From CBDHDN01 sp965261585 (GTDB taxonomy: Bacteria; Pseudomonadota; Alphaproteobacteria; UBA6615), in contig CBDHDN010000064.1 of assembly GCA_965261585.1 (NCBI GenBank), positions 62,001 through 126,000 on the forward strand: a stretch of DNA of 64,000 nucleotides, read 5' to 3'. This document shows, piece by piece, positions 55,480 to 64,000 of the stretch. Both the position numbers and the translations under genes were made by a program. The first letter of the stretch is position 1. Every line of letters begins with the position of its first letter. Under the pieces are notes generated by a model that worked only from the letters and a program-made list of their open reading frames with translations, was not told the DNA's origin and did not search any database.

Positions 55480-55943
55480 TCCTTGTTCTCCATCTTCTCG
55501 GGCTGCGTCGCGATCCCTTTTACGTTGTTAACTTCTGTAAACCACTGAGAGTGTACACCCCTGTCAAGTCGATGGTCCCCGCCGGTCCTAGAGTGTTTAT
55601 CGCCATAATGTTTGCTGCCTAGACTCCCCCCGACGGTACCCTGTGCAATATCCCAAAGATTAGCAGGGGTCCCCACGGCCTAACACACAAACTATTACCG
55701 AACGCAAGCGAAAACAAGGGGCAAAGTGCAATTAGTTTGGACGTGCGCCACCCGCGCCCGCCACCCTGGCCCACGCGCAACACACACTCCTATATGCATA
55801 AATATAACCCATAACCCAACAGTTGCGGGTTTGTTTAAGGCAACTAATAAGACCCTTGCTACACACACACAGACGTAAATATAACCCGTAACCCATCAGT
55901 TACGGGTTATATTCATGCATATAGGGTAGTGTGTAGGGGTGGC
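55480..55943. promoter_or_regulatory. AT-rich intergenic region with strong hairpin and repeats
   Basis: No convincing gene in 464 bp. A perfect 15-bp stem (AATATAACCCGTAAC at 55878-55892 and its complement at 55899-55913, 6-base loop) is preceded 77 bp earlier by a related, decayed copy (ataacccataacccaacagt). The block is enclosed by inverted arms (tatatgcat at 55792 and atgcatata at 55915) and cacaca runs. In position (between early replication-type and late packaging genes) it could be a phage control region or origin. Confidence 0.5.
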
Positions 55944-56198
55944 TTAGAAGTCATCCCCCGTATCTATCTTTGGCAACGGCAACGGCTCAGTCTGCTGGGC
56001 AAAGGCTGGTACGCCAACAAGCCTCAGGCGCTTGCCCTTTATCTCCACGGTCTTTTGCAATGGCGTGACCTGTGAACGTATTGCGCTCCAAACCCGCTGC
56101 ACCGTGACAGTGATGCGCCTTTGAGCTAGGTGCAAGCGGAAGTCTGACGCCCTAAACCATGTGATATCGTCATCATCCGTATAGGGCAAGCCGTTCAA
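55944..56198 (-). CDS. Small phage protein of unknown function
   Basis: 84 residues with a TTG start at 56198, 3 bp after the primase-like frame ends. DDITWFRASDFRLHLAQRRI, then VQRVWSAIRSQVTPLQKTVE and KRLRLVGVPAF. Probably follows the primase in the same transcript; it looks like the tail module (conserved Trp, strand-rich) seen after phage primases. Not recognised further. Confidence 0.5.
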   Translation of the reverse strand: MNGLPYTDDDDITWFRASDFRLHLAQRRITVTVQRVWSAIRSQVTPLQKTVEIKGKRLRLVGVPAFAQQTEPLPLPKIDTGDDF

Positions 56199-56201
56199 CA
56201 G

Positions 56202-57278
56202 TTAATCCATTTCCATGGCTTGGGCATCGGTGCAGAACGACTCAAGCTCGTCCCATATAATACTGTCCAGGGTGGGCGCTTCAACCACCTCAGCACGCTG
56301 CCACCAATCCTCTATGCTTTTATCCCAATCCGCTTGCTTCACGCGGACCTGCTCACCAGTACAGGCGTGCCATTTTGATCTGAAACGGGCTTGGTTTTGT
56401 ATTTCGGCTTGCGTCACCCGCACCGTCGTTTCGCCGGTCGTTAGATCCCACATAAACTCATCGCCGTTGCCAACGCGCACAATGCGGTCCAGGGGTGGCA
56501 CCGCGCCCCCAGCGGTAACAGGTCGGCCCCCCGCTGGCTTGTAGCCACCCTGGCAAGCCCAATAGTACAGCGTGCCCAAGGTAACGCCACCTTCCGCCGT
56601 AAACCCGCCCCACTTCTTATCGCACAAGCCCACCGCGAATTTGTCCGACATCCGCGACCAGTTTTCCCAAACCGCTAAACCGTTATCGCCCAACTCTGCT
56701 TTGAGCGACATACCAACGGCGATCCACATCCCGTATTCATCCGAGCTAACCTAGCCCAGCATGGTTTCGATCTTGGTCGTCTCCGGCTTTGGCTTTAGAG
56801 ATGCGGCCTCGCGTATGTCGGCCTGATTTAACCTGCGAAGACAGCTATGGTCTTCGAGTTGATCTAGCAATTCTTCCAAATGCCACGGGATAATATAGCC
56901 CTTGGTCCCACGTACGTCGCCGCAAAGCCAATAGGGACTGCCGATCTCCCCCGTTGCCGGATACCAGTAATGATATCCCTTGTGATGCGATTTTACCTTG
57001 GCCGCCGGCTCGCCAAACTCAGCTATAAGGAGCCGGCTCGCCAAGTCATGGTCGCGGTCAACGTCCATCACAACAAAGCCCATGCTGCCCGGGACCACGG
57101 CCCAGACCTCACCATCCTGAAGCGGGCGAACAGGTTCCGGGAAATTTTTGTAGCCGCCCTCTTTGTCTGAGACGGGGTTGCGCGGCTTAACAGAGCTAAC
57201 CACGCCCACCGCTGCGTCGGGCCAGCGGGCCAATAGCCGCTCTATAGGGTCAGTCGGAAACTGAACAATATTGGCCAT
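56202..57278 (-). pseudogene. Phage bifunctional primase-polymerase with PriCT-2 domain, in-frame amber codon
   Basis: A single 358-codon frame contains one TAG at 56751-56753. Upstream is a prim-pol domain (AVVPGSMGFVVMDVDRDHDL with the DxD metal motif, KSHHKGYHYWYPATGEIGSP). Downstream, directly in frame, is PriCT-2 (VSSDEYGMWIAVGMSLKAEL, WENWSRMSDKFAVGLCDKKW, TLGTLYYWACQ). The TAG stands where related proteins often have Tyr just before this motif, so a single TAC/TAT-to-TAG change (or readthrough) separates the halves. Helicase domain absent. Confidence 0.72.
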
Positions 57279-57380
57279 GTCTGCATCCTTCCTCGGTTAG
57301 CGGAAGGTTGCAAAACATGCGCGCCGGTAGTAAAAAAAGCGCTGTCCAAGCAACCCCACCCGCCCAGGTGGACATTCCAG

Positions 57381-57409
57381 CCCCGGCGCGGCGGTCCACC
57401 GCGCCGGGG
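57381..57409. terminator. GC-rich hairpin between primase and excisionase-like genes
   Basis: Eleven-base stem CCCCGGCGCGG / CCGCGCCGGGG with a 7-base loop (57392-57398), 14 bp beyond the excisionase-like stop. A short T-containing tail follows on the plus side only, so it may end either transcript weakly. Confidence 0.5.
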
Positions 57410-57423
57410 CATTCTCGTTTGGG

Positions 57424-57669
57424 TTAGGCGGGTGCGCGCGGCTCAACCCGCTGCTCTGTCAGATGCCGGATGACATCGACGCCCGCGTAGTACACATTTC
57501 CGCCGATGGTAATGAACGGCAGGCCGCGCCCATAGTGGCGCCACTGCGAAAGCTGGCCGACGCTGGCAATCTGCCGCAATGCGGCATCCTGCGGGCGATA
57601 AAGCCGCGTGGGATCAAATCCGAAGGTTAGGGGTGCGCTGCTCACGCTGGCCCCCGGTTCTATGCCCAT
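57424..57669 (-). CDS. Excisionase/AlpA-like helix-turn-helix protein
   Basis: 81 residues. RLYRPQDAALRQIASVGQLS then QWRHYGRGLPFITIGGNVYY and VDVIRHLTEQRV match the winged-helix proteins that accompany phage and island integrases (pattern: aLxxiatvxqLaxWRxxGxGPpfxkxG). Likely controls excision. Separated from the integrase by the 20-bp tandem array. Confidence 0.68.
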   Translation of the reverse strand: MGIEPGASVSSAPLTFGFDPTRLYRPQDAALRQIASVGQLSQWRHYGRGLPFITIGGNVYYAGVDVIRHLTEQRVEPRAPA

Positions 57670-57740
57670 GTCAAGGGCGTCGCCGGGTTTCAGGGGGTTC
57701 TTCGCTCCCCCGGCCTAGGATCGGTGCCGGACGCTATCTC

Positions 57741-58660
57741 GGCAAGCAGCGTTACATCTCGGCAAGCAGCGTTACATCTCGGCAAGCAGCGTTACATCTC
57801 GGCAAGCAGCGTTACATCTCGGCAAGCAGCGTTACATCTCGGCAAGCAGCGTTACATCTCGGCAAGCAGCGTTACATCTCGGCAAGCAGCGTTACATCTC
57901 GGCAAGCAGCGTTACATCTCGGCAAGCAGCGTTACATCTCGGCAAGCAGCGTTACATCTCGGCAAGCAGCGTTACATCTCGGCAAGCAGCGTTACATCTC
58001 GGCAAGCAGCGTTACATCTCGGCAAGCAGCGTTACATCTCGGCAAGCAGCGTTACATCTCGGCAAGCAGCGTTACATCTCGGCAAGCAGCGTTACATCTC
58101 GGCAAGCAGCGTTACATCTCGGCAAGCAGCGTTACATCTCGGCAAGCAGCGTTACATCTCGGCAAGCAGCGTTACATCTCGGCAAGCAGCGTTACATCTC
58201 GGCAAGCAGCGTTACATCTCGGCAAGCAGCGTTACATCTCGGCAAGCAGCGTTACATCTCGGCAAGCAGCGTTACATCTCGGCAAGCAGCGTTACATCTC
58301 GGCAAGCAGCGTTACATCTCGGCAAGCAGCGTTACATCTCGGCAAGCAGCGTTACATCTCGGCAAGCAGCGTTACATCTCGGCAAGCAGCGTTACATCTC
58401 GGCAAGCAGCGTTACATCTCGGCAAGCAGCGTTACATCTCGGCAAGCAGCGTTACATCTCGGCAAGCAGCGTTACATCTCGGCAAGCAGCGTTACATCTC
58501 GGCAAGCAGCGTTACATCTCGGCAAGCAGCGTTACATCTCGGCAAGCAGCGTTACATCTCGGCAAGCAGCGTTACATCTCGGCAAGCAGCGTTACATCTC
58601 GGCAAGCAGCGTTACATCTCGGCAAGCAGCGTTACATCTCGGCAAGCAGCGTCACGTAAG
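57741..58660. repeat. Tandem array of 46 units of 20 bp
   Basis: The unit ggcaagcagcgttacatctc repeats every 20 bp from 57741, with 45 identical copies and a last diverged copy at 58641-58660. Because 20 is not a multiple of three, all three plus-strand frames are open through the array and encode the same 20-residue cycle in different phases, so the long open frames here are not evidence of a gene. The minus strand has stops in every frame. It lies between the excisionase-like gene and the integrase. Confidence 0.97.
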
Positions 58661-58691
58661 ACTACAGTCGATTGCGGACCATTACAAGCCG

Positions 58692-59692
58692 TTAGTTGGT
58701 GCCACCCTTTCGGCCCCGCAAGGGCACTACCTCGCCCGTGCCTTGCATCATGGCGGCCATCATGGCGCCAACCTGTTCCCGTGCGTCGCGCACGGGGTTG
58801 CCGACGGCGCGGACGTAGCGGTCAGCCATGGCCGTCGTCCGGTGGCCTAAAAGGTCGCGGAGCACATACGTGCCCACCCCGGCCGCCGCCGCGCTGGTCA
58901 TGACCGTGCGCCGCAGGTCGTGCAGCCGCACGTCAGAAAGCCCTGCCGCTTTGGCCACGCGGTCAAAGGTGCCGCGCACCCGCTTATAGGTGCATGGGGC
59001 CGTACCGTTGTTGGTGAACATCCATTCGCCGATACGCGGCATGTTGGCCAGCACCGCGCGGGCGGGGGTGGGCAGGTCGTGTTGGCGCCGGCCGGTCTTG
59101 GTGTCGGGTAGCAGCAGCCGGCCGGCCTCAAAATCCACGTGCTCCCACCGGACGGCCAGCACCTCGCCGATGCGCAGGCCGGTCACGGCCGCGAAGCGGA
59201 TGGCGGCAACGTTGGCCGGGCTTCGCGCTTCGGCCTCGTTCAACGTTGCCGCAAGCGCCGCCAGCTCGGACGGCGACAGCACGCGGTCGCGGGCGTCCTG
59301 GCGGGCGCGCTCGATGCCACGCACGGGGTTAGAGTGCTGCGGCCGCCACTCCCACCGTTCGGCCAGGTTGAACAGCCGGCTAACGAGCGCCAGCACGGCG
59401 TTGCGTGACGGGCCGGGGAGCGGTGCCACCACGCGCTCAACGTCGCCCCGCGCCACGTCCGCCACCCGCCACTTACCGATGGCCGGCAGGATGTGTGCGC
59501 GGGCTTGGTACTCGTAGACCTCGACCGTGGCGGGCTTGAGACGCCCCAGCTTGATCCGGGCCGGCGCCTCATCGCTCAGGAACCGCTCGACCAGTTCGGC
59601 AACAGTCGGCGCGCCGGCCGCGTCCTGGCGCCGCTGCAACAGGTCGCCGCCCTCCCGGATGGCTGCCAACTCCCGCGCGGCGCGCTCGCGCC
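58692..59692 (-). pseudogene. Tyrosine recombinase (phage integrase), N-terminus lost
   Basis: About 333 residues remain. Core-binding domain (APTVAELVERFLSDEAPARI ...) and catalytic domain with TGLRIGEV (first Arg), LHDLRRTVMTSAAAAG (HxxR), LLGHRTTAMADRYV (His and the Tyr nucleophile) are complete. The N-terminal arm-binding part of about 80 residues is missing, because at 59693 the sequence changes to an ISNCY transposase fragment. A TTG at 59669 might still start a shortened protein. Confidence 0.78.
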
Positions 59693-60448
59693 ATCGAGTA
59701 CAGTCGTGGCAACAACCGGCAGCGGCTGTACCGCGAGCTGCTCGCCAAGACCCGAGCGACGCTCGCCTATCTGCACGACGCCATGGCGCGGCTGGCCGAC
59801 GATCCCGCGCCGGTGGCCGCGGCCTGGCGCGCCGAGGCCGAACATTTCGTGCCGCTGATCGAACGCATCATCGACCAGACCGAGCGCCGTGTCTTGCATG
59901 GCGAGAAGGTGCCGGCCGCCGACAAGCTCGTCAGTCTGTTCGAGCCCCATAGCGACATCATCGTCAAGAGCCGCCGCCAGGTCTCCTACGGCCACAAGCT
60001 CAACCTGCCCAGCGGCGCCAGCGGTCTCATCCTCGACATCGTCGTCGAGCAGGGCAACCCGGCCGATGCCGAGCGCTTCGTACCCATGGTCGACCGCCAG
60101 ATCGCGATCTACGGCCGGCCGCCCAGGCAACTCGCCGCCGACGGCGGCTGCGCCAGCACCGGCAACCTCGCCGCCGCCAAGAACAAGGGCGTCGAGGACG
60201 TCGCCTTCCACAAGAAATGCGGCCTTGCCATCACCGACATGGTCAAGAGCCGCTGGGTCTACCGCCGACTGCGCAACTTCCGCGCCGGCATCGAGGCCGC
60301 CATCTCATGCCTCAAGCGCGCCTACGGTCTGGGCCATCGCCACGTTGATCCGCTCCATCGCCGCCTCCCTCGCGCGCATATGCATGTTCCTTCGCCGGCA
60401 ACCGACCGACGACAGTCTTATATAAGACTTGGGTGGCCGCCTGGATAG
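59693..60448 (+). pseudogene. ISNCY-type transposase fragment
   Basis: Begins in mid-gene (IEYSRGNNRQRLYRELLAKT), continues with LIERIIDQTERRVLHGEKVP, KLVSLFEPHSDIIVKSRRQV, SYGHKLNLPSGASGLILDIV, QLAADGGCASTGNLAAAKNK and RNFRAGIEAAISCLKRAYGL, and then departs from the family pattern at about 60330. Both ends are missing, so it is a remnant of an insertion that cut the integrase gene. No element ends are visible. Confidence 0.7.
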
Positions 60449-60524
60449 GGGCCGGGCGTCGTGGCAAGGCGTTGCTCCCGCCCTTCTGCGCCTCCGGGTA
60501 CGAGCCCCCCGGCCGCCGCCCCGG

Positions 60525-61733
60525 TCAGATCACCCCGTCGCGGCGATAGGCCTCGATCGTCGCCGGCGGCAGGCCGACGATGTCGCTCAGAACCTGGTCG
60601 GTGTCCGCACCCAGCGTCGGCGGCGGCCGGCCGATCGTCGCCGGCGTGTCGGAAAAGCCGTAGGGGATGCCCAGGGTGCGGATCGGCCCGGCGGTCGGAT
60701 GGTCGACCTCGACGACCATGTCGCAGGCCCGCGTCTGGGCGTGCTCCAGGGTCGTCGCGACGTCGTTGATCGGGCCGCACGGCACGGCGGCGTCCGCGAG
60801 GCCGGCGAGCGCGGCGTCCATGGTCTGGGTCGCCAGCGCCGCGGCGATCAGGCCGTCGATGGTCGTCCGGTTCCGCACCCGGTCGGCGTTCGTGCGGAAT
60901 CGGTCGTCGTCGGCCCATTCCCGGTGGCCGAGGCAGCCAGCCAGGTTGGCGAACTGGCCGTCATTGCCGACGGCGATCGCGATCTGGCCGTCGGCGCAAT
61001 CGAACACGCGATAGGGCACGATGTTGGGGTGTCCGTTGCCGTAGCGGCCCGGCGGCGTGCCGCTGATCAGGTAGTTCGAGGCGACGTTGATCAGCATCGC
61101 GACGCTGGTCGCATAGAGCGTCGCCTCGACGATCTGCCCGCGCCCGGTGCGTTGGCGCGCGTGCAAGGCCGCCAGGATGCCCATCGCCGCGTGCAGGCCG
61201 GTGCAGACGTCGACGATGGCGATGCCCAGCTTCGCCGGTGCGCCGTCGGCCGCGCCGGTGATGCTCATCAGGCCGCTCTCCGCCTGCAGCAAAAAGTCAT
61301 AGCCCGGCAGGCCGCCGCGCGGGCCGGCACTGCCATAGCCGGTGATCTGGCAATGCACGAGGCCCGGCGCCTCGCGCTCGCGCCACGCCGCCGTCAGGCC
61401 CCAGCGGTCCAGCGTGCCGACCTTGAAGTTCTCCACCATCACGTCGGCCGAGCGCACAAGCGTCTTCAGCAGGTCGAGCCCGCGCGGGTCCTTCAGGTTG
61501 AGCGTGATGCTGCGCTTGTTGCGGTTGACGGCGAGGAAATAGGCCGACTCGTCGCCGGCAAAGGGCGGCCCCCAGCCGCGCGTCTCGTCGCCCCGGCCGG
61601 GCTGCTCCACCTTGATGATCTCCGCCCCCATGTCGCCCAGGTTCATCGTGCACAGCGGGCCGGCCAGCACCCGGCTCAGATCGATCACCCGCAGGCCTGC
61701 CAGCGGGCCGGGATTACTGCCGTTCTGCGCCAT
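60525..61733 (-). CDS. CaiB/BaiF family III CoA-transferase
   Basis: 402 residues from ATG 61733 (GGAGG 12 bases before); a GTG at 61778 would add 15 residues. Signature LRVIDLSRVLAGPLCTMNLG, then DMGAEIIKVEQPGRGDETRG, KRSITLNLKDPRGLDLLKTL and the catalytic Asp in GYDFLLQAESGLMSITG. Transfers CoA between carboxylic acids; substrate unknown. Confidence 0.87.
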   Translation of the reverse strand: MAQNGSNPGPLAGLRVIDLSRVLAGPLCTMNLGDMGAEIIKVEQPGRGDETRGWGPPFAGDESAYFLAVNRNKRSITLNLKDPRGLDLLKTLVRSADVMVENFKVGTLDRWGLTAAWREREAPGLVHCQITGYGSAGPRGGLPGYDFLLQAESGLMSITGAADGAPAKLGIAIVDVCTGLHAAMGILAALHARQRTGRGQIVEATLYATSVAMLINVASNYLISGTPPGRYGNGHPNIVPYRVFDCADGQIAIAVGNDGQFANLAGCLGHREWADDDRFRTNADRVRNRTTIDGLIAAALATQTMDAALAGLADAAVPCGPINDVATTLEHAQTRACDMVVEVDHPTAGPIRTLGIPYGFSDTPATIGRPPPTLGADTDQVLSDIVGLPPATIEAYRRDGVI

Positions 61734-61821
61734 CGCGCGCGCGTCCTCCGGGCGATCGGGCGGCGTCGCGGGCGCCACGCCAGGGCGCGCCCGCCGTTCG
61801 AGCCTTCAAGCGCGGTCCCTA

Positions 61822-62942
61822 GTACCGGGAATCACAAATCGCGATGACGTGGTTTGAGCCTCTTCTGATGGATGTTGGTGCTGACCCAACGGAAAGGCTT
61901 GGCGGTCTTGTTGTGGGCGTGGATGAAGGCATCGATGGCGTCCCTGAGTTGTCGGGGCGAAGTGAAGCTGGCGCCGTGCAGGGCGGCGCGGCTGAGGATC
62001 GAGAACCAGATCTCGATCTGGTTGAGCCAGCTGGCGTAGTTGGGCGTGAAGTGGAAGTGGACATGGGGATGCGCCTTGAGCCAGCGGTCGCGCTTGGGCT
62101 TGTGGGTGTTCAGGTTGTCGAGAACGACATGGATCTCGCGGTCGGGATAGGCGGCCACCAAGCGGTTCATGAAGTCGAGGAACTCACGGCGGCGCCGCCG
62201 TTCGTAGTGTCCGGCCTGAACCTCGCCGCTGGCGACGTTGAGAGCGGCAAACAGCGTCGTCGTGCCGTGTCGCTTATAGGTGTGGCCATGGCCGATCAGG
62301 GCGCGCCCGTTCGGCAGCTTCAGATAGCCCTGGGCGCGCTCCAGCGCCTGGATGTGCGGCTTCTCGTCGACCGCCAGCACGATGGCGTCCTCCGGCGGGT
62401 GCAAGTAGAGGCCGACGATCTCGGCCGCCTTGGGGACGAACTCGGGATCGTTGCTCTGGCACCAGGATTTACGGCCGGCCAGGTCGATCTTTTGCCGGCG
62501 CAGGAAGCGCCAGATGTACTGGTCCGACACATCGCCCAGCGCCCGGGCCAGCAGTGGCGCCGTCCAGCGAGCGAAGCCGGCGGGCGGCGGCTCGTCCAAC
62601 TGCGCCAGGATGCGCCGGCCCGTCTCGGCCGTGTAGATCGGCGTCGCCCCCGGCCGCGCTCGATCCGACAGCCCGGCCAGCCGTTCCGCCGCGAAGCGCG
62701 TGCGCCAGCGGCTGACCCGCCCCGGCCAGGTGCCAAGCGCCGCCGCAATGGAGCGCGTCAAGCGGCCGTCCGCCGCCAACAACACCATGCGGGCGCGCTC
62801 GCTCACGCCCTGTTCCGTCTTCGGAGATCGGACCATGCTCTCAAGCACCGCCCGCTCCTCCTCCGTCAATATGATCGGAGTCGCGTCCTGGATGTTCATC
62901 CATCCTTTGAATCACGACTCCGCCGCCAGCGATAGCCGGTAC
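61822..62942 (-). mobile_element. IS630-family insertion sequence
   Basis: About 1121 bp inserted into a CTAG site, with TA duplicated on both sides (61820-61821, 62943-62944) as expected for the family. Ends: GTACCGGGAATC at left and, read inwards from the right, GTACCGGCTATC. One transposase gene. Confidence 0.8.
61832..62899 (-). CDS. IS630-family transposase
   Basis: 355 residues as one frame. N-terminal helix-turn-helix pair (RSIAAALGTWPGRVSRWRTR, ERLAGLSDRARPGATPIYTA) and DDE domain with VLAVDEKPHIQALERAQGYL (Asp), HVVLDNLNTHKPKRDRWLKA (Asp) and YASWLNQIEIWFSILSRAAL (Glu). Intact. Confidence 0.9.
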   Translation of the reverse strand: MNIQDATPIILTEEERAVLESMVRSPKTEQGVSERARMVLLAADGRLTRSIAAALGTWPGRVSRWRTRFAAERLAGLSDRARPGATPIYTAETGRRILAQLDEPPPAGFARWTAPLLARALGDVSDQYIWRFLRRQKIDLAGRKSWCQSNDPEFVPKAAEIVGLYLHPPEDAIVLAVDEKPHIQALERAQGYLKLPNGRALIGHGHTYKRHGTTTLFAALNVASGEVQAGHYERRRRREFLDFMNRLVAAYPDREIHVVLDNLNTHKPKRDRWLKAHPHVHFHFTPNYASWLNQIEIWFSILSRAALHGASFTSPRQLRDAIDAFIHAHNKTAKPFRWVSTNIHQKRLKPRHRDL

Positions 62943-63050
62943 TAGTAGCGGCGCGCCGCGGCCTTGTCGACCCGGTCCGTTTGCAGCGGTTGCGGCAATG
63001 GCGTATTGCGGCCGGCGTTGCGCTGATGCGCCGGAGTTGGGGAGGGATGG

Positions 63051-63465
63051 ATGACGCGCGCGTGGGTTCTGCCGGTCCTGTTGACGATCTTCTTCTGGGG
63101 GCTGTGGGCCTTCCTGCCCAAGCTGGCGATTCGTTCGATCGGGCCGCTGAGCATCCTGGTCTACGAGTACATCGGCGGGTTCGTCGTCGCCGGCGCGACG
63201 CTCGTCTATCTCGGCTTCAAGCTCGATGTCGAGCCGCGCGGCATCGCGCTGTCGGCCGTGTCGGGCCTGTTCGCCTTCCTCGGTGTGTTGACCTAATCTG
63301 TGGGCGATCCGCGCCGGCCCGGTGTCCCTGACCGCGGCGGCGACGGCGCTCTATCCCCTGCTGACCATCACCCTCGCCGTCGTGCTGTTGAACGAGCCGA
63401 TGTCGGCGCGCCAGATCGCCGGCGCGGTCCTCGCCATCACCGCGATCGTGCTGCTGGCCGGCTAG
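63051..63465 (+). pseudogene. EamA-domain (DMT superfamily) transporter, frameshifted
   Basis: About 137 residues when restored, the size of single-domain EamA proteins with 4-5 helices. First part: WVLPVLLTIFFWGLWAFLPK to SGLFAFLGVLT, ending in TAA at 63292-63294. Directly beyond, in another frame, follow LWAIRAGPVSLTAAATALYP, LLTITLAVVLLNEPMSARQI and AGAVLAITAIVLLAG. One extra A (cctaatctg for cctatctg) creates the stop and shift. Confidence 0.75.
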
Positions 63466-63527
63466 CCGTCAGCCGCCGTTCGCGACAATGTGCCGCCGGC
63501 GCATGGGGTCGAACCGTCGAACGGTCG

Positions 63528-64000
63528 TCACGCCTCGTCCGGTGGGGACGAATAGGTCGTGAGGCGGCCGTCGGCCAGCCGATGGATGTCGGTGTGCGCC
63601 TCGCCCAGCTGTTCGATCCGCTCGCGCAGCACCCCGGCATAGAGGCCGCGCAGGATGCGCCCGGCACAGCCATGGCTGACAACGACGAGGCGCGCGTCGC
63701 GTTCGACGTCGGCGAGCCAGGCGCCAACGCGCTCGGCGACCATGGTGTAGCTCTCGCCGCCGGGTGTCGTCACGCCCCAGCGGTCGGCGTCGCGCGCGCG
63801 GAACAGCGCCGGGTCCTGCGCCGCCGCTTCGTCGAACGTCAGGCCCTCCCAGCGCCCATAGCCGTGCTCCTTGAGCCGCGGCTCCAGCTCGATGCGGCTG
63901 GCCGCGAAGCCCAACGCCGCGGCGACCAGCCGCGCCGTCTCCTGGCAGCGCCCCAGCGGGCTGGCGACCACGCGGAAGCTCTGCCAGTCGGCGATCAGTG
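63528..64000 (-). CDS. Histidine phosphatase family protein, 5' end outside window
   Basis: About 157 residues of a phosphoglycerate-mutase-like phosphatase. VVASPLGRCQETARLVAAAL, KEHGYGRWEGLTFDEAAAQD (catalytic Glu region) and LVVVSHGCAGRILRGLYAGV (second catalytic His) are visible. The N-terminal RHG motif must lie beyond 64000. Substrate unknown; convergent with the EamA gene. Confidence 0.8.
   Translation of the reverse strand, partial: LIADWQSFRVVASPLGRCQETARLVAAALGFAASRIELEPRLKEHGYGRWEGLTFDEAAAQDPALFRARDADRWGVTTPGGESYTMVAERVGAWLADVERDARLVVVSHGCAGRILRGLYAGVLRERIEQLGEAHTDIHRLADGRLTTYSSPPDEA

Noticed and set aside
55434..55676. 80-residue minus-strand frame before the small terminase
   Set aside because: Overlaps the terminase start by 46 bp, has no recognisable pattern and lies in an AT-rich control region.
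57741..58660. Possible CRISPR array
   Set aside because: Units follow directly on each other at exactly 20 bp with no unique spacers, and no cas genes are present.
57724..58850. Long open frames (311 and 423 residues) over the tandem array
   Set aside because: They arise because a stop-free 20-bp unit keeps all plus-strand frames open. No start site or conserved domain is present.

Overview
The window is GC-rich chromosomal DNA, most likely from an alphaproteobacterium (Rhodospirillales-like in flavour). The evidence is the sulfite dehydrogenase/TauE/alphaproteobacterial TM-protein cluster, a GntR-controlled sugar ABC locus, PEP-CTERM sorting genes, FCD-type regulators and REP-like palindromes. 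Both edges cut genes (soeB on the left, a histidine phosphatase on the right).

Layout. (1) 1-6.8 kb: sulfur locus, with a TSUP exporter, TM protein, universal stress protein, SoeA and SoeB as one minus-strand operon, then a frameshifted rhodanese and a TusA-like carrier. (2) 6.8-14.1 kb: PEP-CTERM/PrsT locus, with a PEP-CTERM secreted protein behind a near-consensus sigma-54 promoter and two upstream direct repeats, followed by two large divergent PrsT-type TPR proteins. (3) 14.1-26.5 kb: two almost identical IS1380-type elements in direct orientation bracketing a GntR regulator, an enolase-superfamily enzyme, a complete sugar-type ABC importer, a sulfatase, an alpha/beta hydrolase and an antiporter stub. 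(4) 26.5-30.5 kb: pentapeptide protein (frameshifted), broken ABC ATPase, PAS-like fragment, GNAT, ArfB and a YaiI-type protein. (5) 30.7-37.2 kb: a three-gene unit (unknown 432-aa protein, Xre/MbcA antitoxin, RES toxin) split by three copies of one IS3-like element. Removing two copies restores gene 1 exactly; the third sits on the toxin start codon. (6) 37.2-42.1 kb: heparinase II/III gene interrupted by a 2.9-kb IS1-type element that carries a DinD-like gene and three other passengers. (7) 42.3-52.2 kb: GST, SDR, two genes that lost their 3' ends at one junction, flavin reductase plus flavin-dependent oxygenase, sulfatase plus class V aminotransferase, a DUF1778/GNAT toxin-antitoxin pair, patatin, PhoX remnant and tRNA-Arg. 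(8) 52.2-60.4 kb: decayed prophage (portal stub, methylase-HNH, terminase pieces, primase with an in-frame amber codon, excisionase-like protein, integrase) with IS1595 and ISNCY pieces and a 46-unit, 20-bp tandem array. (9) 60.5-64 kb: CoA-transferase, IS630 element, frameshifted EamA transporter and histidine phosphatase.

The window is rich in recent insertions and in single-base frameshifts in otherwise healthy genes. At least seven isolated indels are present, so either active decay or consensus sequencing error must be considered before calling those genes dead. The most interesting objects are the IS-disrupted three-gene RES operon, the IS1-type element with a DinD passenger, the sigma-54/PEP-CTERM regulatory region and the invariant 20-bp tandem array next to the prophage integrase.
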